Below, one piece after another: positions 9,863 to 18,562 of a DNA stretch of 64,000 nucleotides (the first letter of the stretch is position 1; each line of letters opens with the position of its first letter). The position numbers were made by a program, and so were the translations under genes. The stretch covers positions 1,736,001 through 1,800,000 of the forward strand of contig CANNCZ010000001.1 of the NCBI GenBank assembly GCA_947503275.1, written 5' to 3'. Source of the stretch: an uncultured Erythrobacter sp. GTDB taxonomy: Bacteria; Pseudomonadota; Alphaproteobacteria; Sphingomonadales; Sphingomonadaceae. The notes below the pieces were generated by a model. The model saw only the letters and a list, made by a program, of their open reading frames with translations, was not told the origin of the DNA and searched no databases.

Positions 9863-9902
9863 GCAAATGCCCGAAGCCTATCGAAAGGCTCCGGGCATTT
9901 GC
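9863..9902 (-). terminator. Intrinsic terminator after the BI-1 gene
   Basis: The 40-base hairpin has an 11-bp outer stem (GCAAATGCCCG with its complement), one A/C mismatch, a 5-bp inner stem (AGCCT with AGGCT) and a 6-base loop. Reading on the minus strand it lies about 65 bases after the BI-1 stop and is followed by a short T-containing stretch. It would isolate BI-1 from the lipoprotein gene downstream. Confidence 0.7.
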
Positions 9903-9968
9903 GTGTTTCAACAGTTTGGTTGCGGAACGTGCCTCACCCGAGCCCCAATGTGAGGGGCAAGGGCTGGT

Positions 9969-10709
9969 TTATTCGCGGCTGCCAAGGAATTGCAGCAGGA
10001 ACATGAACATGTTGACGAAGTCGAGATAGAGGTTGGTTGCCCCCATAATCACGGCCTTGCCCATGAAATCGGTTCCGACCAGATATTGATACTGGGTCTT
10101 CAGACGCTGCGTATCGTAGGCGGTGAGGCCCGCAAAAACGAGCACACCGATGCCGCTAATGACGAAAGCCATCGCTTCGGATTGCAAGAAGATGTTGACG
10201 ACGCTGGCGATGATCAGACCGATCACGCCCATGATCAAAAAGCTGCCCCAGCCCGAAATATCTTTCTTCGTGGTGTATCCCCACAGCGACAGGCCCGCAA
10301 ACGCGCCTGCAGTCGCAAAGAACGTCACGGCGATCGATGGTCCGGTGTACACGAGGAAAATCCACGATACCGAAAGCCCCATAACAGCGGCAAATGCCCA
10401 AAAGACGATTTGCAGTGTCGTGTAGCTCATCTTGTGCAGGCCAAAGCTCATCGCGAGGATGAAAGCCAATGGCGCAAACGCAACAACAATACCCAGGGGC
10501 GACGATACAATAGCGCTCGTCACACCTGTGAATGCAGCGACGATCGCGACGATACCGGTCAGCAACACAGCAGACGCCATGTAGTTGTAGATCGAGAGCA
10601 TGTAAGAACGCAGACCCTCATCATAGGTCGCGCCATCAATCTCACCACCCGCACGCGGCACAGAGCCGAATGCTTGGCGAGAGCCTTGATTTTCATTCCA
10701 GTTAGCCAT
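9969..10709 (-). CDS. Bax inhibitor-1/YccA family inner-membrane protein
   Basis: This 246-residue protein has about seven hydrophobic segments from residue 45 onward and a hydrophilic N-terminus. The pattern matches the BI-1/YccA (TMBIM) family, including 'ASAVLLTGIVAIVA' in the first helix, 'GLTAYDTQRLK' near the sixth, and a final 'LYLDFVNMFMFLLQFLG'. YccA in E. coli modulates the FtsH protease; other members act as calcium or proton leak channels. The specific role here is unknown. It is apparently monocistronic, with a hairpin terminator downstream. The leader (10710–10854) contains a TTGACA on the minus strand but no convincing -10 at proper spacing. Confidence 0.92.
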   Translation of the reverse strand: MANWNENQGSRQAFGSVPRAGGEIDGATYDEGLRSYMLSIYNYMASAVLLTGIVAIVAAFTGVTSAIVSSPLGIVVAFAPLAFILAMSFGLHKMSYTTLQIVFWAFAAVMGLSVSWIFLVYTGPSIAVTFFATAGAFAGLSLWGYTTKKDISGWGSFLIMGVIGLIIASVVNIFLQSEAMAFVISGIGVLVFAGLTAYDTQRLKTQYQYLVGTDFMGKAVIMGATNLYLDFVNMFMFLLQFLGSRE

Positions 10710-10854
10710 TTTGGATCCCTTGTCTCCAATGGTGACGCGACAATACGCGCCATATGAGTGTCAATATCGGCATTTTTCCCGCATTTTTCAAGCAAAACCG
10801 GCTGAAAATCGACGAAAGCCGTTCATTTTTTTCCATGTCATGATTAACAAAACG

Positions 10855-11664
10855 TCAAACGCTGCCTGCAGATAGCTCTGCCCCGCGATCACGGGTCGCG
10901 CGCAGCGTTTCGGTCAGCAATGCGACCAAAGCATCCTCGTGGTCCAGCGCATTGAGCCCCTGCCGCGTCATACCGCCCGGACTTGCCACCGCATTGGCAA
11001 GTTCGCCCGGCGACATTTCCGAAGATGCCGCCAAGCCCGCTGCACCCTCCACCATCGCCAGTGAAAGGCTGCGCGCCTGCTCTTCGCTGAGGCCCAATCT
11101 GTGTCCCGCCACAGCGAGCGCATCAATGAATCGATAGACAAAGCCCGGTCCGGATCCGGCAAGCGCGGTCGCAAGGTCATACTGGCTTTCATCATCGAGC
11201 CACACGGCGTTGCCTAGCATGTCATAGAATTCCGAAATAGGCTCACGCTGCGATCCATCAAGCCCAGATTCCGCTAGGATAATCGGTGACTTATTGATTC
11301 GCGAGGCAAGGTTGGGCATCACCCGCACATGCGCCGCCGCACCGGGGAAAGCCGACTGCAGCTGCGCCAATGTCATCCCGGCAAGCAAAGAATGGACCGG
11401 TCGACCCGCCGCCAATTCCTGAAATCCGGGCGCAAGATCGGTGAGTTGATGCGGCTTAAAGCCCAGCATAATTGTATCATGCGCACCTGCCGCTACTGCT
11501 TCATCCACGCTGCGATAGGCAGTCACACCATCGGGCACCGGCTTTTGAGAGCGGTTGAGGATCGCAAAGCGAGCCGGATCAACTCCCGACGCCAACCACC
11601 CGGCCAGCATTGCGCCTGACATATTGCCGTATCCGATAATGAGCATCTGTTTGGGCCGAACCAT
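10855..11664 (-). CDS. proC: Pyrroline-5-carboxylate reductase
   Basis: This 269-residue enzyme catalyses the last step of proline synthesis, NAD(P)H-dependent reduction of pyrroline-5-carboxylate. It has a Rossmann start 'LIIGYGNMSGAML', 'LGFKPHQL', 'MPNLASRINKSP', and the C-terminal dimer domain with 'ALAGSGPGFVYRFIDAL' and 'VASPGGMTRQGLNAL', the family signature. GTG or ATG choice does not matter here, since the frame begins at ATG 11664. It follows the YbjN gene by 45 bases on the same strand, a pairing often seen in sphingomonads, so the two are probably co-transcribed. Confidence 0.94.
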   Translation of the reverse strand: MVRPKQMLIIGYGNMSGAMLAGWLASGVDPARFAILNRSQKPVPDGVTAYRSVDEAVAAGAHDTIMLGFKPHQLTDLAPGFQELAAGRPVHSLLAGMTLAQLQSAFPGAAAHVRVMPNLASRINKSPIILAESGLDGSQREPISEFYDMLGNAVWLDDESQYDLATALAGSGPGFVYRFIDALAVAGHRLGLSEEQARSLSLAMVEGAAGLAASSEMSPGELANAVASPGGMTRQGLNALDHEDALVALLTETLRATRDRGAELSAGSV

Positions 11665-11709
11665 TTCACACCGCCTTTCGCTCGCTGTCTTTCGGTCACT
11701 GGCAGATGG

Positions 11710-12216
11710 TTACGCCTCCCCTGCCGCGTCAACCATTGCCGCTTCCAACGCGGCTTTTGGAGCTTTGTCGCCCCACAAAACAAACTGGAACGCAGGGTAA
11801 AACCGGTCGCATTCGTCAATCGCGGTTTCGACCAGAGCCTGTGCCTGATGCAGCGAGAGCATGCCATCATCGCCTAGCAACACCCCGTGGCGATACAGCA
11901 GCACATCTCCATTCGACCAAATGTCAAAGTGCCCAAGCCACATCTGCTCATTCACCAGACACAACAATTCATGCGCATGGGCACGCTTGTCGTCGGTCAC
12001 ACGAATTTCGGGCAAGCAGAGGAATTGCAGAACATTGTCCGTGCTGCGCCAGATCGCACGCAGCTGATACTTGGCCCAACTCCCCTGGACTTCGCCGACC
12101 ATTTCATCGTCGGCGACAATCTCACAGTCCCATCCGCGCGCCTCAAACAGAGCGGCAAGCATATCGACGGGAGCCGCGTCGTTGTCGGCGGTGTACTCGG
12201 TTTGCTGCGGTCTCAT
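11710..12216 (-). CDS. YbjN domain protein
   Basis: This 168-residue acidic, soluble protein has the YbjN fold pattern (type III secretion chaperone-like), with 'MLAALFEARGWDCEI' at the start, 'LLCLVNEQMWLGHFDIW' in the middle and 'ALVETAIDECDRFYPAF' in the last helix. YbjN in E. coli affects motility and stress responses, but the molecular role is not settled. It lies upstream of proC on the same strand, 45 bases apart. The 186 bases before it (12217–12402) contain nothing that I can identify beyond a short inverted repeat AGGGA-TAT-TCCCT at about 12219, possibly promoter-associated. Confidence 0.8.
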   Translation of the reverse strand: MRPQQTEYTADNDAAPVDMLAALFEARGWDCEIVADDEMVGEVQGSWAKYQLRAIWRSTDNVLQFLCLPEIRVTDDKRAHAHELLCLVNEQMWLGHFDIWSNGDVLLYRHGVLLGDDGMLSLHQAQALVETAIDECDRFYPAFQFVLWGDKAPKAALEAAMVDAAGEA

Positions 12217-12402
12217 AGAGGGATATTCCCTATGCTTGGGACAGGCGCAAACCGGGGCGAGAGAGGTGGGGGTGTTTTCATCGCCACCACAAATGCCTTC
12301 ACAACTTGTATCTTGGCAATGCGCAGCGCAGCCGGGGCTGGGGAGAACCGTTTTCGCCTGTTCAAAGCTTGTGTACGAAAAGCCGGGGATAGTCCGAATT
12401 TT

Positions 12403-14049
12403 CTAGTTAAGCTCTTGAATTTCCGTACCTTCTGGGCTGGTATAAGAGAATGTCTCCAAGCCCTTTTCGCTAAGCGCGTTGATCAAGGCGCGCGCATCTT
12501 CGCGGCTGTCGATGGGACCAGCCAGCAAGCGGTTTGCTTGGCCCCATGGCGTCACATGCGGATCAAAATCGCCGAGCAAATCGGGGGCGCGGCGAGCAAA
12601 GCGGCGCCAGTCGAACTTGAGGGCAGCAACATCGCGGCCCGTGGCCAGCTGGACCCAGATCCGGCGCGGATGATCAGGGACCACCGGTTCAGGATCGGGT
12701 TCGGGCGCCACTTCACGCGGAATCTCGATAGCTGCCAAGTCAACCGCACCCGACGATGCAGATGGCGCGGTTGAGGGCAATTCGCCGCTACCTATGTCCG
12801 CGAATGCATCTGCGACACTTGACGGCGGTGTTGTAGGTTGAACGGTCGGGACTGAGCTTGGGGTCGCAGCGCCGGTCTCAGCCGTGGCGATTGTGGGCAG
12901 GGTTTGAGAGGCAGAGACCGCCGTTGCCTGATCGCTCCGGGCAAGGTCAAAGCCGGGACGCGGCGCTGTGCCTGCAACGCTTTCAACCGCCCCGCTGGCG
13001 GCAGCTACTACGGGTGCTGCGTCTGCTTGAGCAGGGATCGGCGTCGCGGCTGGCGGTGTGGCGGGCGGCGCTGCCTCAGCCACCTGCGCCACTTCTTGTG
13101 AAACTGTGGCTACTTGCGGAGCGGTATCGGACTGCGCCGGTGAACCCAGTGGCTCACCCGCAGGCTCCAGCAACGCTCCAACCGCCCCTTCACTTGTAAA
13201 CCGAGCAATACGCGGGTCCTCGCGGCCAATATCTGCGGCCGCCGGGAAAATCCCAAGATTGGCCGCAGCTGCCTGCTGCGCCGATGTCAGGCGAGGCATA
13301 AAAGCGAGGTACGGATTGATCCGTGTCGCCAAATCGCGTGGCATGACCTCATTGACGATGCCAACCGCGCGGTCCTGTTGTCCCAATATCGCAAGGCCGA
13401 ATGCACGGGTGCGGAATGCGGCCGGGTCACGCGCTTCGAGCAGCGGTGCAAGCGCACTTTGAAAGCCGCCTTCATTCCCTGAAATCGCATTGCTTAGCGC
13501 CAGACGCCGCCGCGCTTCGTCGTCCTGTGGGTTAAGCTCAATCGCGCGGGTATAGGCCGCTTGAGCGGAGGACTGATCCCCGACCAGATCAAAGGCAAGC
13601 GCCTGATCGCTCAATACATCGCGCGGGTTAGCACCCGATATCAGCGCTCCATTCAGAAGCGGGATAGCATCAACCGGGCGACCCGATCGCAGATAAACCC
13701 GGCCAAGACCAAGCTTCACGCGCGGATCATTTGGGGCAAGGTCGGCGGCGCGGCCGTAAAATCCAATCGCAGCATCCAGATCACCGACCGCCATCGAGGC
13801 ATCGGCCGCCTCCAACATGCTACCAACCCGATTGGGTCGCCGTGCCAACTCCAACAATGCGCGATTCAGGCGTTGAACCTCTGGTGAGGGAAGCGGCTGC
13901 ACCACTTCGCGTGAAGTCGCGTCCTGAGCGGATGCTGGTAGCGCGCAGACCAGTGAGGAAAGGCCAGCGACCGTAAGTGTGCTGAACCGTATTGCACGGG
14001 AGGAGATGGGAGATATTATCACATGGAGTTCGCTAAATGGTTTTCGCAC
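12403..14049 (-). CDS. Secreted TPR protein with C-terminal SPOR domain
   Basis: This protein of about 548 residues has a signal peptide ending in 'ALPASAQ'. Tetratricopeptide repeats follow ('AAIGFYGRAADLAPNDPRV', 'AQAAYTRAIELNPQDDEA'), then a long Ala/Pro/Thr-rich linker and a SPOR domain over the last 75 residues ('RRIWVQLATGRDVAALKF'). SPOR domains bind denuded septal peptidoglycan, so the protein likely works in the periplasm at the division site. Its position directly after ftsZ fits that. The start is uncertain: GTG 14049, TTG 14052 and GTG 14022 are all possible, and none has a clear ribosome site. In many proteobacteria lpxC occupies this slot. Confidence 0.8.
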   Translation of the reverse strand: MRKPFSELHVIISPISSRAIRFSTLTVAGLSSLVCALPASAQDATSREVVQPLPSPEVQRLNRALLELARRPNRVGSMLEAADASMAVGDLDAAIGFYGRAADLAPNDPRVKLGLGRVYLRSGRPVDAIPLLNGALISGANPRDVLSDQALAFDLVGDQSSAQAAYTRAIELNPQDDEARRRLALSNAISGNEGGFQSALAPLLEARDPAAFRTRAFGLAILGQQDRAVGIVNEVMPRDLATRINPYLAFMPRLTSAQQAAAANLGIFPAAADIGREDPRIARFTSEGAVGALLEPAGEPLGSPAQSDTAPQVATVSQEVAQVAEAAPPATPPAATPIPAQADAAPVVAAASGAVESVAGTAPRPGFDLARSDQATAVSASQTLPTIATAETGAATPSSVPTVQPTTPPSSVADAFADIGSGELPSTAPSASSGAVDLAAIEIPREVAPEPDPEPVVPDHPRRIWVQLATGRDVAALKFDWRRFARRAPDLLGDFDPHVTPWGQANRLLAGPIDSREDARALINALSEKGLETFSYTSPEGTEIQELN

Positions 14050-14145
14050 CAACGCTAGCCCGCAATCGCTGAACGCGGGGCGAACAGCGCTGCTTGGCCG
14101 ACCAAGTGAAGCGGTAGACGCCAGAAAGCGGCGTCCATGCGCGCA

Positions 14146-16107
14146 TTATTGGTTGTTCTGGCGACCCAGAAAACGCGGAATGCTCAGCGCGGGTGCGTCA
14201 TCGCCATCATCGTCATCATCATCCGAGCTGGAAGAGCGCGAGAGATTGGCCATCCGTTCGAACAGCGTGCTGCCGCCGCCCTTGCCACTGCCTTTACCGC
14301 CCCCTGCGGCTCCGTCAGCGCCGCCAGCTTCGTCACCTGCCGCATCATCTGCGCCAGAGCCGAGGATACCAGCCCGGCGTCCGCCGCCTGTGCGGGCCTC
14401 GACCGGTTGATTGGCCTCAGCCAAACGGTCTGCATCAGCGAGCAAGTCGTCTTGCGCGCCCTCGCCCGCATCAGCTGTCTCGTCGCCGGTATCGTCAATC
14501 TCAGCGTATTCGCCGCCGAGGTCGAGTGTCTCTTCAGCGCCTTCGCCGGGCTCTGAGACCATGTCCGCTTCTGCGGTGTCGCTATCAATCGCGCTTGCTG
14601 AGGCCGAGCCTGACAAAGCGCCCTCGCCAACGCCAAAGTACCCGTCATCTACGGGCGCATCAAAGTCGTCCTCATCGTCTTCTGCGCCGCGCAGGCCAGC
14701 GAGTGGATCGACGATGCCATCAACATCATCGCCTTCATCACCCATGTCGTCGCCCGCTTGCATTCCGGTTAGATCAAACGGTTCGCTGACAGCTTCTTCT
14801 TCTTCGACCTCTTCGGCGCCAAAATCATCGGTCGCATCCAAATCATCGACGCCATCATCGGTGAAGTCATCTTCTGCCGAGATCGCCTCTGATACAGGAT
14901 CCGCAAGCGTCGGAAGTTCCTGAGCGGATGCTTCCGGCTCAGGAGGGGTAAGAGTTGGCGGCGTCAAAGTTGGAGCAGGCTCTGACAATGTCAGCGGCTC
15001 CACATCATCCACGCTTTCGCTATCACTGGCACTTGCAGTCGCTCCAGCAGCTGCGCCGCCGGTCAGGCCCATCACAGGCCGCTTTGGCGCACGCGATCCG
15101 GACAGTGAAGAACTCGCCGCACGCGGCGCTTCCGATGCAGAGCCCGCCTCAATACCGGTTGCAACCACTGACACGCGGATCTTGCCCGACAGATCGGGAT
15201 TGAACGCGCTGCCCCAGATGATGTTGGCATCTTCATCGACAAGATCGCGGATATGGTTTGCAGCCTCATCCACTTCCATCAGCTTCATATCTTCGCCACC
15301 GATGATCGAGATGATGACGCCTTTCGCGCCCTGCATCGACACACCGTCGAGCAGCGGGTTGGCAATCGCTTGCTCAGCAGCGTTAAGCGCACGGTTCTCG
15401 CCTTCGCCCTCACCTGTACCCATCATCGCTTTGCCCATTTCACTCATGACAGAGCGGACATCGGCAAAATCGAGATTGATAAGGCCCGGCATCACCATCA
15501 GATCGGTGATCGAGCGAACGCCTTGTTGCAGCACTTCATCAGCCAGCTCGAACGCTTCTTTGAACGTCGTCTCTGGCTTGGCGATCAGAAACAGATTCTG
15601 GTTCGGAATCACGATCAGTGTATCGACGTGCTCCTGCAATTCCGCGATGCCAGCCTCTGCCGCGCGCATCCGGCGAGTGCCTTCAAACAGGAACGGTTTG
15701 GTCACAACGCCGACTGTCAAAACGCCTTTGCGCCGCGCAGCTTCCGCAATCACAGGCGCAGCGCCCGTGCCCGTGCCGCCGCCCATACCGGCGGCGATAA
15801 AGACCATGTTTACGCCCTCAAGTGCCTCTTCCACGTCGGCGACGGTCTCTTCAGCGGCAGCTTTGCCAACCTCAGGCCGTGCACCCGCGCCAAGACCGCC
15901 CGTGATATCCGGACCCAATTGAATGCGCTTTTCCGCAGAACTTGTGCTGAGCGCCTGCGCATCGGTGTTGGCGACGATGAAGTCGACACCTTCAATATCC
16001 GAAGCGATCATATTGCCGATTGCATTGCCGCCAGCGCCGCCGATCCCGATCACTGTGATCTTTGGGCGCACGTCGTCCGTGGCTGCTGGTCCGATATTGA
16101 TGCTCAT
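14146..16107 (-). CDS. ftsZ: Cell division GTPase FtsZ with very long acidic linker
   Basis: This 653-residue tubulin homologue forms the Z ring. The GTPase core occupies residues 15–320, with the tubulin signature 'GGGTGTGAA' at 109–117 and the T7 loop 'NLDFADV' near 212. An intrinsically disordered, Asp/Glu/Ala-rich linker of roughly 320 residues follows, containing the short conserved helix '[10 protein letters not shown]'. The terminal peptide 'IPRFLGRQ' would bind FtsA. E. coli FtsZ is 383 residues, so the linker here is exceptional even for an alphaproteobacterium. It has an SD-like AGGTTT before ATG 16107 and its own 181-base upstream region with a DnaA box. Confidence 0.97.
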   Translation of the reverse strand: MSINIGPAATDDVRPKITVIGIGGAGGNAIGNMIASDIEGVDFIVANTDAQALSTSSAEKRIQLGPDITGGLGAGARPEVGKAAAEETVADVEEALEGVNMVFIAAGMGGGTGTGAAPVIAEAARRKGVLTVGVVTKPFLFEGTRRMRAAEAGIAELQEHVDTLIVIPNQNLFLIAKPETTFKEAFELADEVLQQGVRSITDLMVMPGLINLDFADVRSVMSEMGKAMMGTGEGEGENRALNAAEQAIANPLLDGVSMQGAKGVIISIIGGEDMKLMEVDEAANHIRDLVDEDANIIWGSAFNPDLSGKIRVSVVATGIEAGSASEAPRAASSSLSGSRAPKRPVMGLTGGAAAGATASASDSESVDDVEPLTLSEPAPTLTPPTLTPPEPEASAQELPTLADPVSEAISAEDDFTDDGVDDLDATDDFGAEEVEEEEAVSEPFDLTGMQAGDDMGDEGDDVDGIVDPLAGLRGAEDDEDDFDAPVDDGYFGVGEGALSGSASASAIDSDTAEADMVSEPGEGAEETLDLGGEYAEIDDTGDETADAGEGAQDDLLADADRLAEANQPVEARTGGGRRAGILGSGADDAAGDEAGGADGAAGGGKGSGKGGGSTLFERMANLSRSSSSDDDDDDGDDAPALSIPRFLGRQNNQ

Positions 16108-16208
16108 CGCTTTAAACCTCCAGACGCCGGGTGCAGTTTTCGCATATTCGCCCCGCGTCGCTTCATCTGTGACACATTCATGATGTGCCTGTTATACCGC
16201 AGATTTCC

Positions 16209-16217
16209 TTATCCACA
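16209..16217 (+). promoter_or_regulatory. Perfect DnaA box upstream of ftsZ
   Basis: TTATCCACA matches the strongest DnaA-binding consensus exactly. It lies in the ftsA–ftsZ spacer about 100 bases before the ftsZ start. A GANTC methylation-type site (GAATC, 16258–16262) and a CtrA-like half site TTAACC (16226–16231) are close by. DnaA activation of ftsZ is established in Caulobacter; function here is inferred. Confidence 0.55.
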
Positions 16218-16288
16218 GCCAGTGATTAACCCTGATACATCAAATCACATCCTGTGAGAATCCCGGCTGACCGCCATTTTCACACGTT

Positions 16289-17647
16289 TCAAAAGTATTC
16301 GCGCATCGCTCGCCACCATCTGCCAAAGGCGAACATCGACCCGAAAGAGCCGCCGAAATTCGAACTGGTGGTGAAACGTGAGCCAACAGAACGGATGTCG
16401 ACAGGGTCTTCAGCGGCATAAAGGCACAGTCCCGCAAGCCCAGCAAAACCCGGTGTGGCATGCGCCTCTGGCAGGCCAGTAAGCGCCGGGGTGCGCCCGA
16501 TCCGAACCGGCATGGCGAGCGCGCTTTGCGTGAATTCAGCCAGACCAGCCAGCTCTGCACCGCCACCGGTTAGAACAACTTGGCCCGCCTGCGATCCGGA
16601 GAAACCCATCTCTTTCAGAGCCTTGCCGATCTCACCTGAAAGCTGCGACTGGCTTTGCGTGATGACAGAGATCAATTCGGCCCGCGCGATCCGGTTTTTG
16701 TCATCCGCGCCGCGTGCCAAGGGGCCGGATTGCTCCTCTGCGCCTTCATTGGGGCCGTGGACGGGGATCATTTCGCGGTGATCGCTGGGCGAGGCAATGG
16801 CGGAACCTGATACGCATTTCAGCCGCTCTGCCTGGAACCGGCGGATGCCAAAGGCGCTGGCGATGGCGTCGGTGATGTCGCCCGAACCCATCGGAATTGC
16901 CCGAAGGCCCAGCAACATGCCACCTGCAAAAACGGAGACATTGGTGACGTCAGACCCTATTTCGACCAGCGCGACGCCAAGCTCGCGCTCTTCCTCGGAC
17001 AGGCTGGAATAGCCCGAGGCAAGCGGAGCAGCGACCACTGCCTCTACTTCGAGATGCGCGTTCTGCACCGCCTCCATCAAATTGCGAACCGGCGCGCCAT
17101 CGGCCAACATCACATGGACATCAACGCCAAGTCGCTCTGCATGAAGGCCGCGCGGATTGGCCACGCCATGCGCTCCATCGAGTGTGTAATGCGCAGGTTG
17201 TGCATGGAGGACCGTGCGGCCATCGGGCTGGATCATGTCGCGCGCCTCAATCAACAGGTGCTCGACATCTTCCTCTTCGATCCGGCGGCCACCGATCTCA
17301 ATCTCGACATTGGAAACGCGGCTAGACAACCCTGCGCCCGAACATGCAATCCATACACTTTGAATGCTGGTTCCTGCGTTCTTCTCCGCGCGCTCCACCG
17401 CATCGCGGATCGCATAGGTCGCAGCTTTCATGTCGGTGACATAGCCACGTTTGATCCCTTGCGACGCGCGATGGCCAGAGCCGAGGACGAGCAACTCGCC
17501 CGTCTCCGTCTCGCCCATGATCATTGCAGAGATACGGAACGACCCGACATTCACCGCACCAAAAATCTTGGCAAGCCGCGCTTTGGCGGCGGCTGGTTTC
17601 GCGGCGGATTTAGAGGCTGTCTTTGTGCCCGTTCGGTTGGTGGCCAT
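16289..17647 (-). CDS. ftsA: Cell division protein FtsA
   Basis: This 452-residue actin-like ATPase anchors FtsZ to the membrane. After a basic 25-residue N-tail the fold begins at 'IFGAVNVGSFRISAMI'. The 1C domain lies near residues 100–180, and the ATP-site motif 'VVLTGGGAELAGL' is near residue 375. The C-terminus 'GRWWRAMREYF' is the amphipathic membrane-targeting helix. Two adjacent ATG codons are possible (17650 and 17647); the second is better spaced, seven bases from GGAG. The gene begins 12 bases after ftsQ stops. Confidence 0.95.
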   Translation of the reverse strand: MATNRTGTKTASKSAAKPAAAKARLAKIFGAVNVGSFRISAMIMGETETGELLVLGSGHRASQGIKRGYVTDMKAATYAIRDAVERAEKNAGTSIQSVWIACSGAGLSSRVSNVEIEIGGRRIEEEDVEHLLIEARDMIQPDGRTVLHAQPAHYTLDGAHGVANPRGLHAERLGVDVHVMLADGAPVRNLMEAVQNAHLEVEAVVAAPLASGYSSLSEEERELGVALVEIGSDVTNVSVFAGGMLLGLRAIPMGSGDITDAIASAFGIRRFQAERLKCVSGSAIASPSDHREMIPVHGPNEGAEEQSGPLARGADDKNRIARAELISVITQSQSQLSGEIGKALKEMGFSGSQAGQVVLTGGGAELAGLAEFTQSALAMPVRIGRTPALTGLPEAHATPGFAGLAGLCLYAAEDPVDIRSVGSRFTTSSNFGGSFGSMFAFGRWWRAMREYF

Positions 17648-17659
17648 CATAGCTCTCCG

Positions 17660-18562
17660 TTACGATCCATCGCCGATTTCGCGATCAGCGCGGCCCGGCA
17701 CACGCATGTAAATGCGCGGTGGTGAGCGCATATCAAACGTCGCAACCTGCCCGCCTAACAACCGGTTCTGACCATCCATACGCGCAAACCGAATGAGCGC
17801 ACCCGATGCATTTTCTGCACCCTCTGGTAAGGCAAGCACTTGCCCGCTTTTGAAGGAGAGGTTCCAACGGCGATTGCCGACCCATTCGGCGGCTTCAACT
17901 TGCGGACCAAGCGCAGGAGCGGTGGCCAACAATTTATCAAGCGGCGCAACCTGTTTCGCAGCACCCGGCCCCGAAATCCGCAACATGTCGCCCGCCGCAT
18001 CAGGGGCAACAAGCGAAAGCTCTTCCCCTTCGGCATCGATCAACATCAAGCGATCCGGCTTTTCCAAGACCGCATGCGGTTCACGTTCAACAATATCAAT
18101 CGCCAGCGTCGATGGCAGTTGCACCGACACACGTGCATCCTTCACCCATGGTAGGTCGAGCAGCTCCTTGCGCAGTTTCTCAATCTCAACCTGCGGCATC
18201 GGGCGGTTCCGTTGCGCAAGCGCGCGGGCATAGACCTCGCGTTCGTCCATCTGATTGGTGCCAGTGACACGCACATGCTTAACCTCGAACCCCGCGTCAG
18301 AGGCCATCGCGGCGACCTGCGCCTGAGCCATGGCGGGAACGCCCGCGAGATTGGCGATGACGAATGCGAGGCCGACTGCGCCGCCGATAATCATCGTCAG
18401 CCAAACGGTGCTCCACTGTTCCTCAGTAAAGGGCAGGACACCCATGGCGCGGTCGACCAACCCTGTGGTTTTGGCCTTCGCCCGCCGAGCGCCGGCTGCG
18501 CGGCTTTGCGATTTGGCGGCGCGGCGCACACCTTTACCAGCGCTGCGTTTAATCTTGGCCAT
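17660..18562 (-). CDS. ftsQ: Cell division protein FtsQ
   Basis: This 300-residue bitopic inner-membrane protein of the divisome interacts with FtsB/FtsL. The cytoplasmic N-tail is strongly basic (about 45 residues with many Lys/Arg). One transmembrane helix lies at about 54–75, then a POTRA domain ('VKHVRVTGTNQMDEREVYARAL') and the beta domain with 'VSVQLPSTLAIDIVEREPHAVL'. Its start ATG overlaps the ddl stop by one base, and the stop lies 12 bases before ftsA. The ddl–ftsQ–ftsA–ftsZ order is the standard one. Confidence 0.95.
   Translation of the reverse strand: MAKIKRSAGKGVRRAAKSQSRAAGARRAKAKTTGLVDRAMGVLPFTEEQWSTVWLTMIIGGAVGLAFVIANLAGVPAMAQAQVAAMASDAGFEVKHVRVTGTNQMDEREVYARALAQRNRPMPQVEIEKLRKELLDLPWVKDARVSVQLPSTLAIDIVEREPHAVLEKPDRLMLIDAEGEELSLVAPDAAGDMLRISGPGAAKQVAPLDKLLATAPALGPQVEAAEWVGNRRWNLSFKSGQVLALPEGAENASGALIRFARMDGQNRLLGGQVATFDMRSPPRIYMRVPGRADREIGDGS

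Noticed and set aside
10739-10764. TTGACA on the minus strand upstream of the BI-1 gene
   Set aside because: The best -10 candidate is only 13 bases away, too close for a sigma-70 promoter.
12219-12231. AGGGA-TAT-TCCCT short palindrome before the YbjN gene
   Set aside because: Five-base arms are expected often by chance and no promoter elements align with it.
15253-16257. 334-codon + strand frame opposite ftsZ
   Set aside because: It is antisense to the conserved GTPase core and has no recognisable domain or ribosome site.
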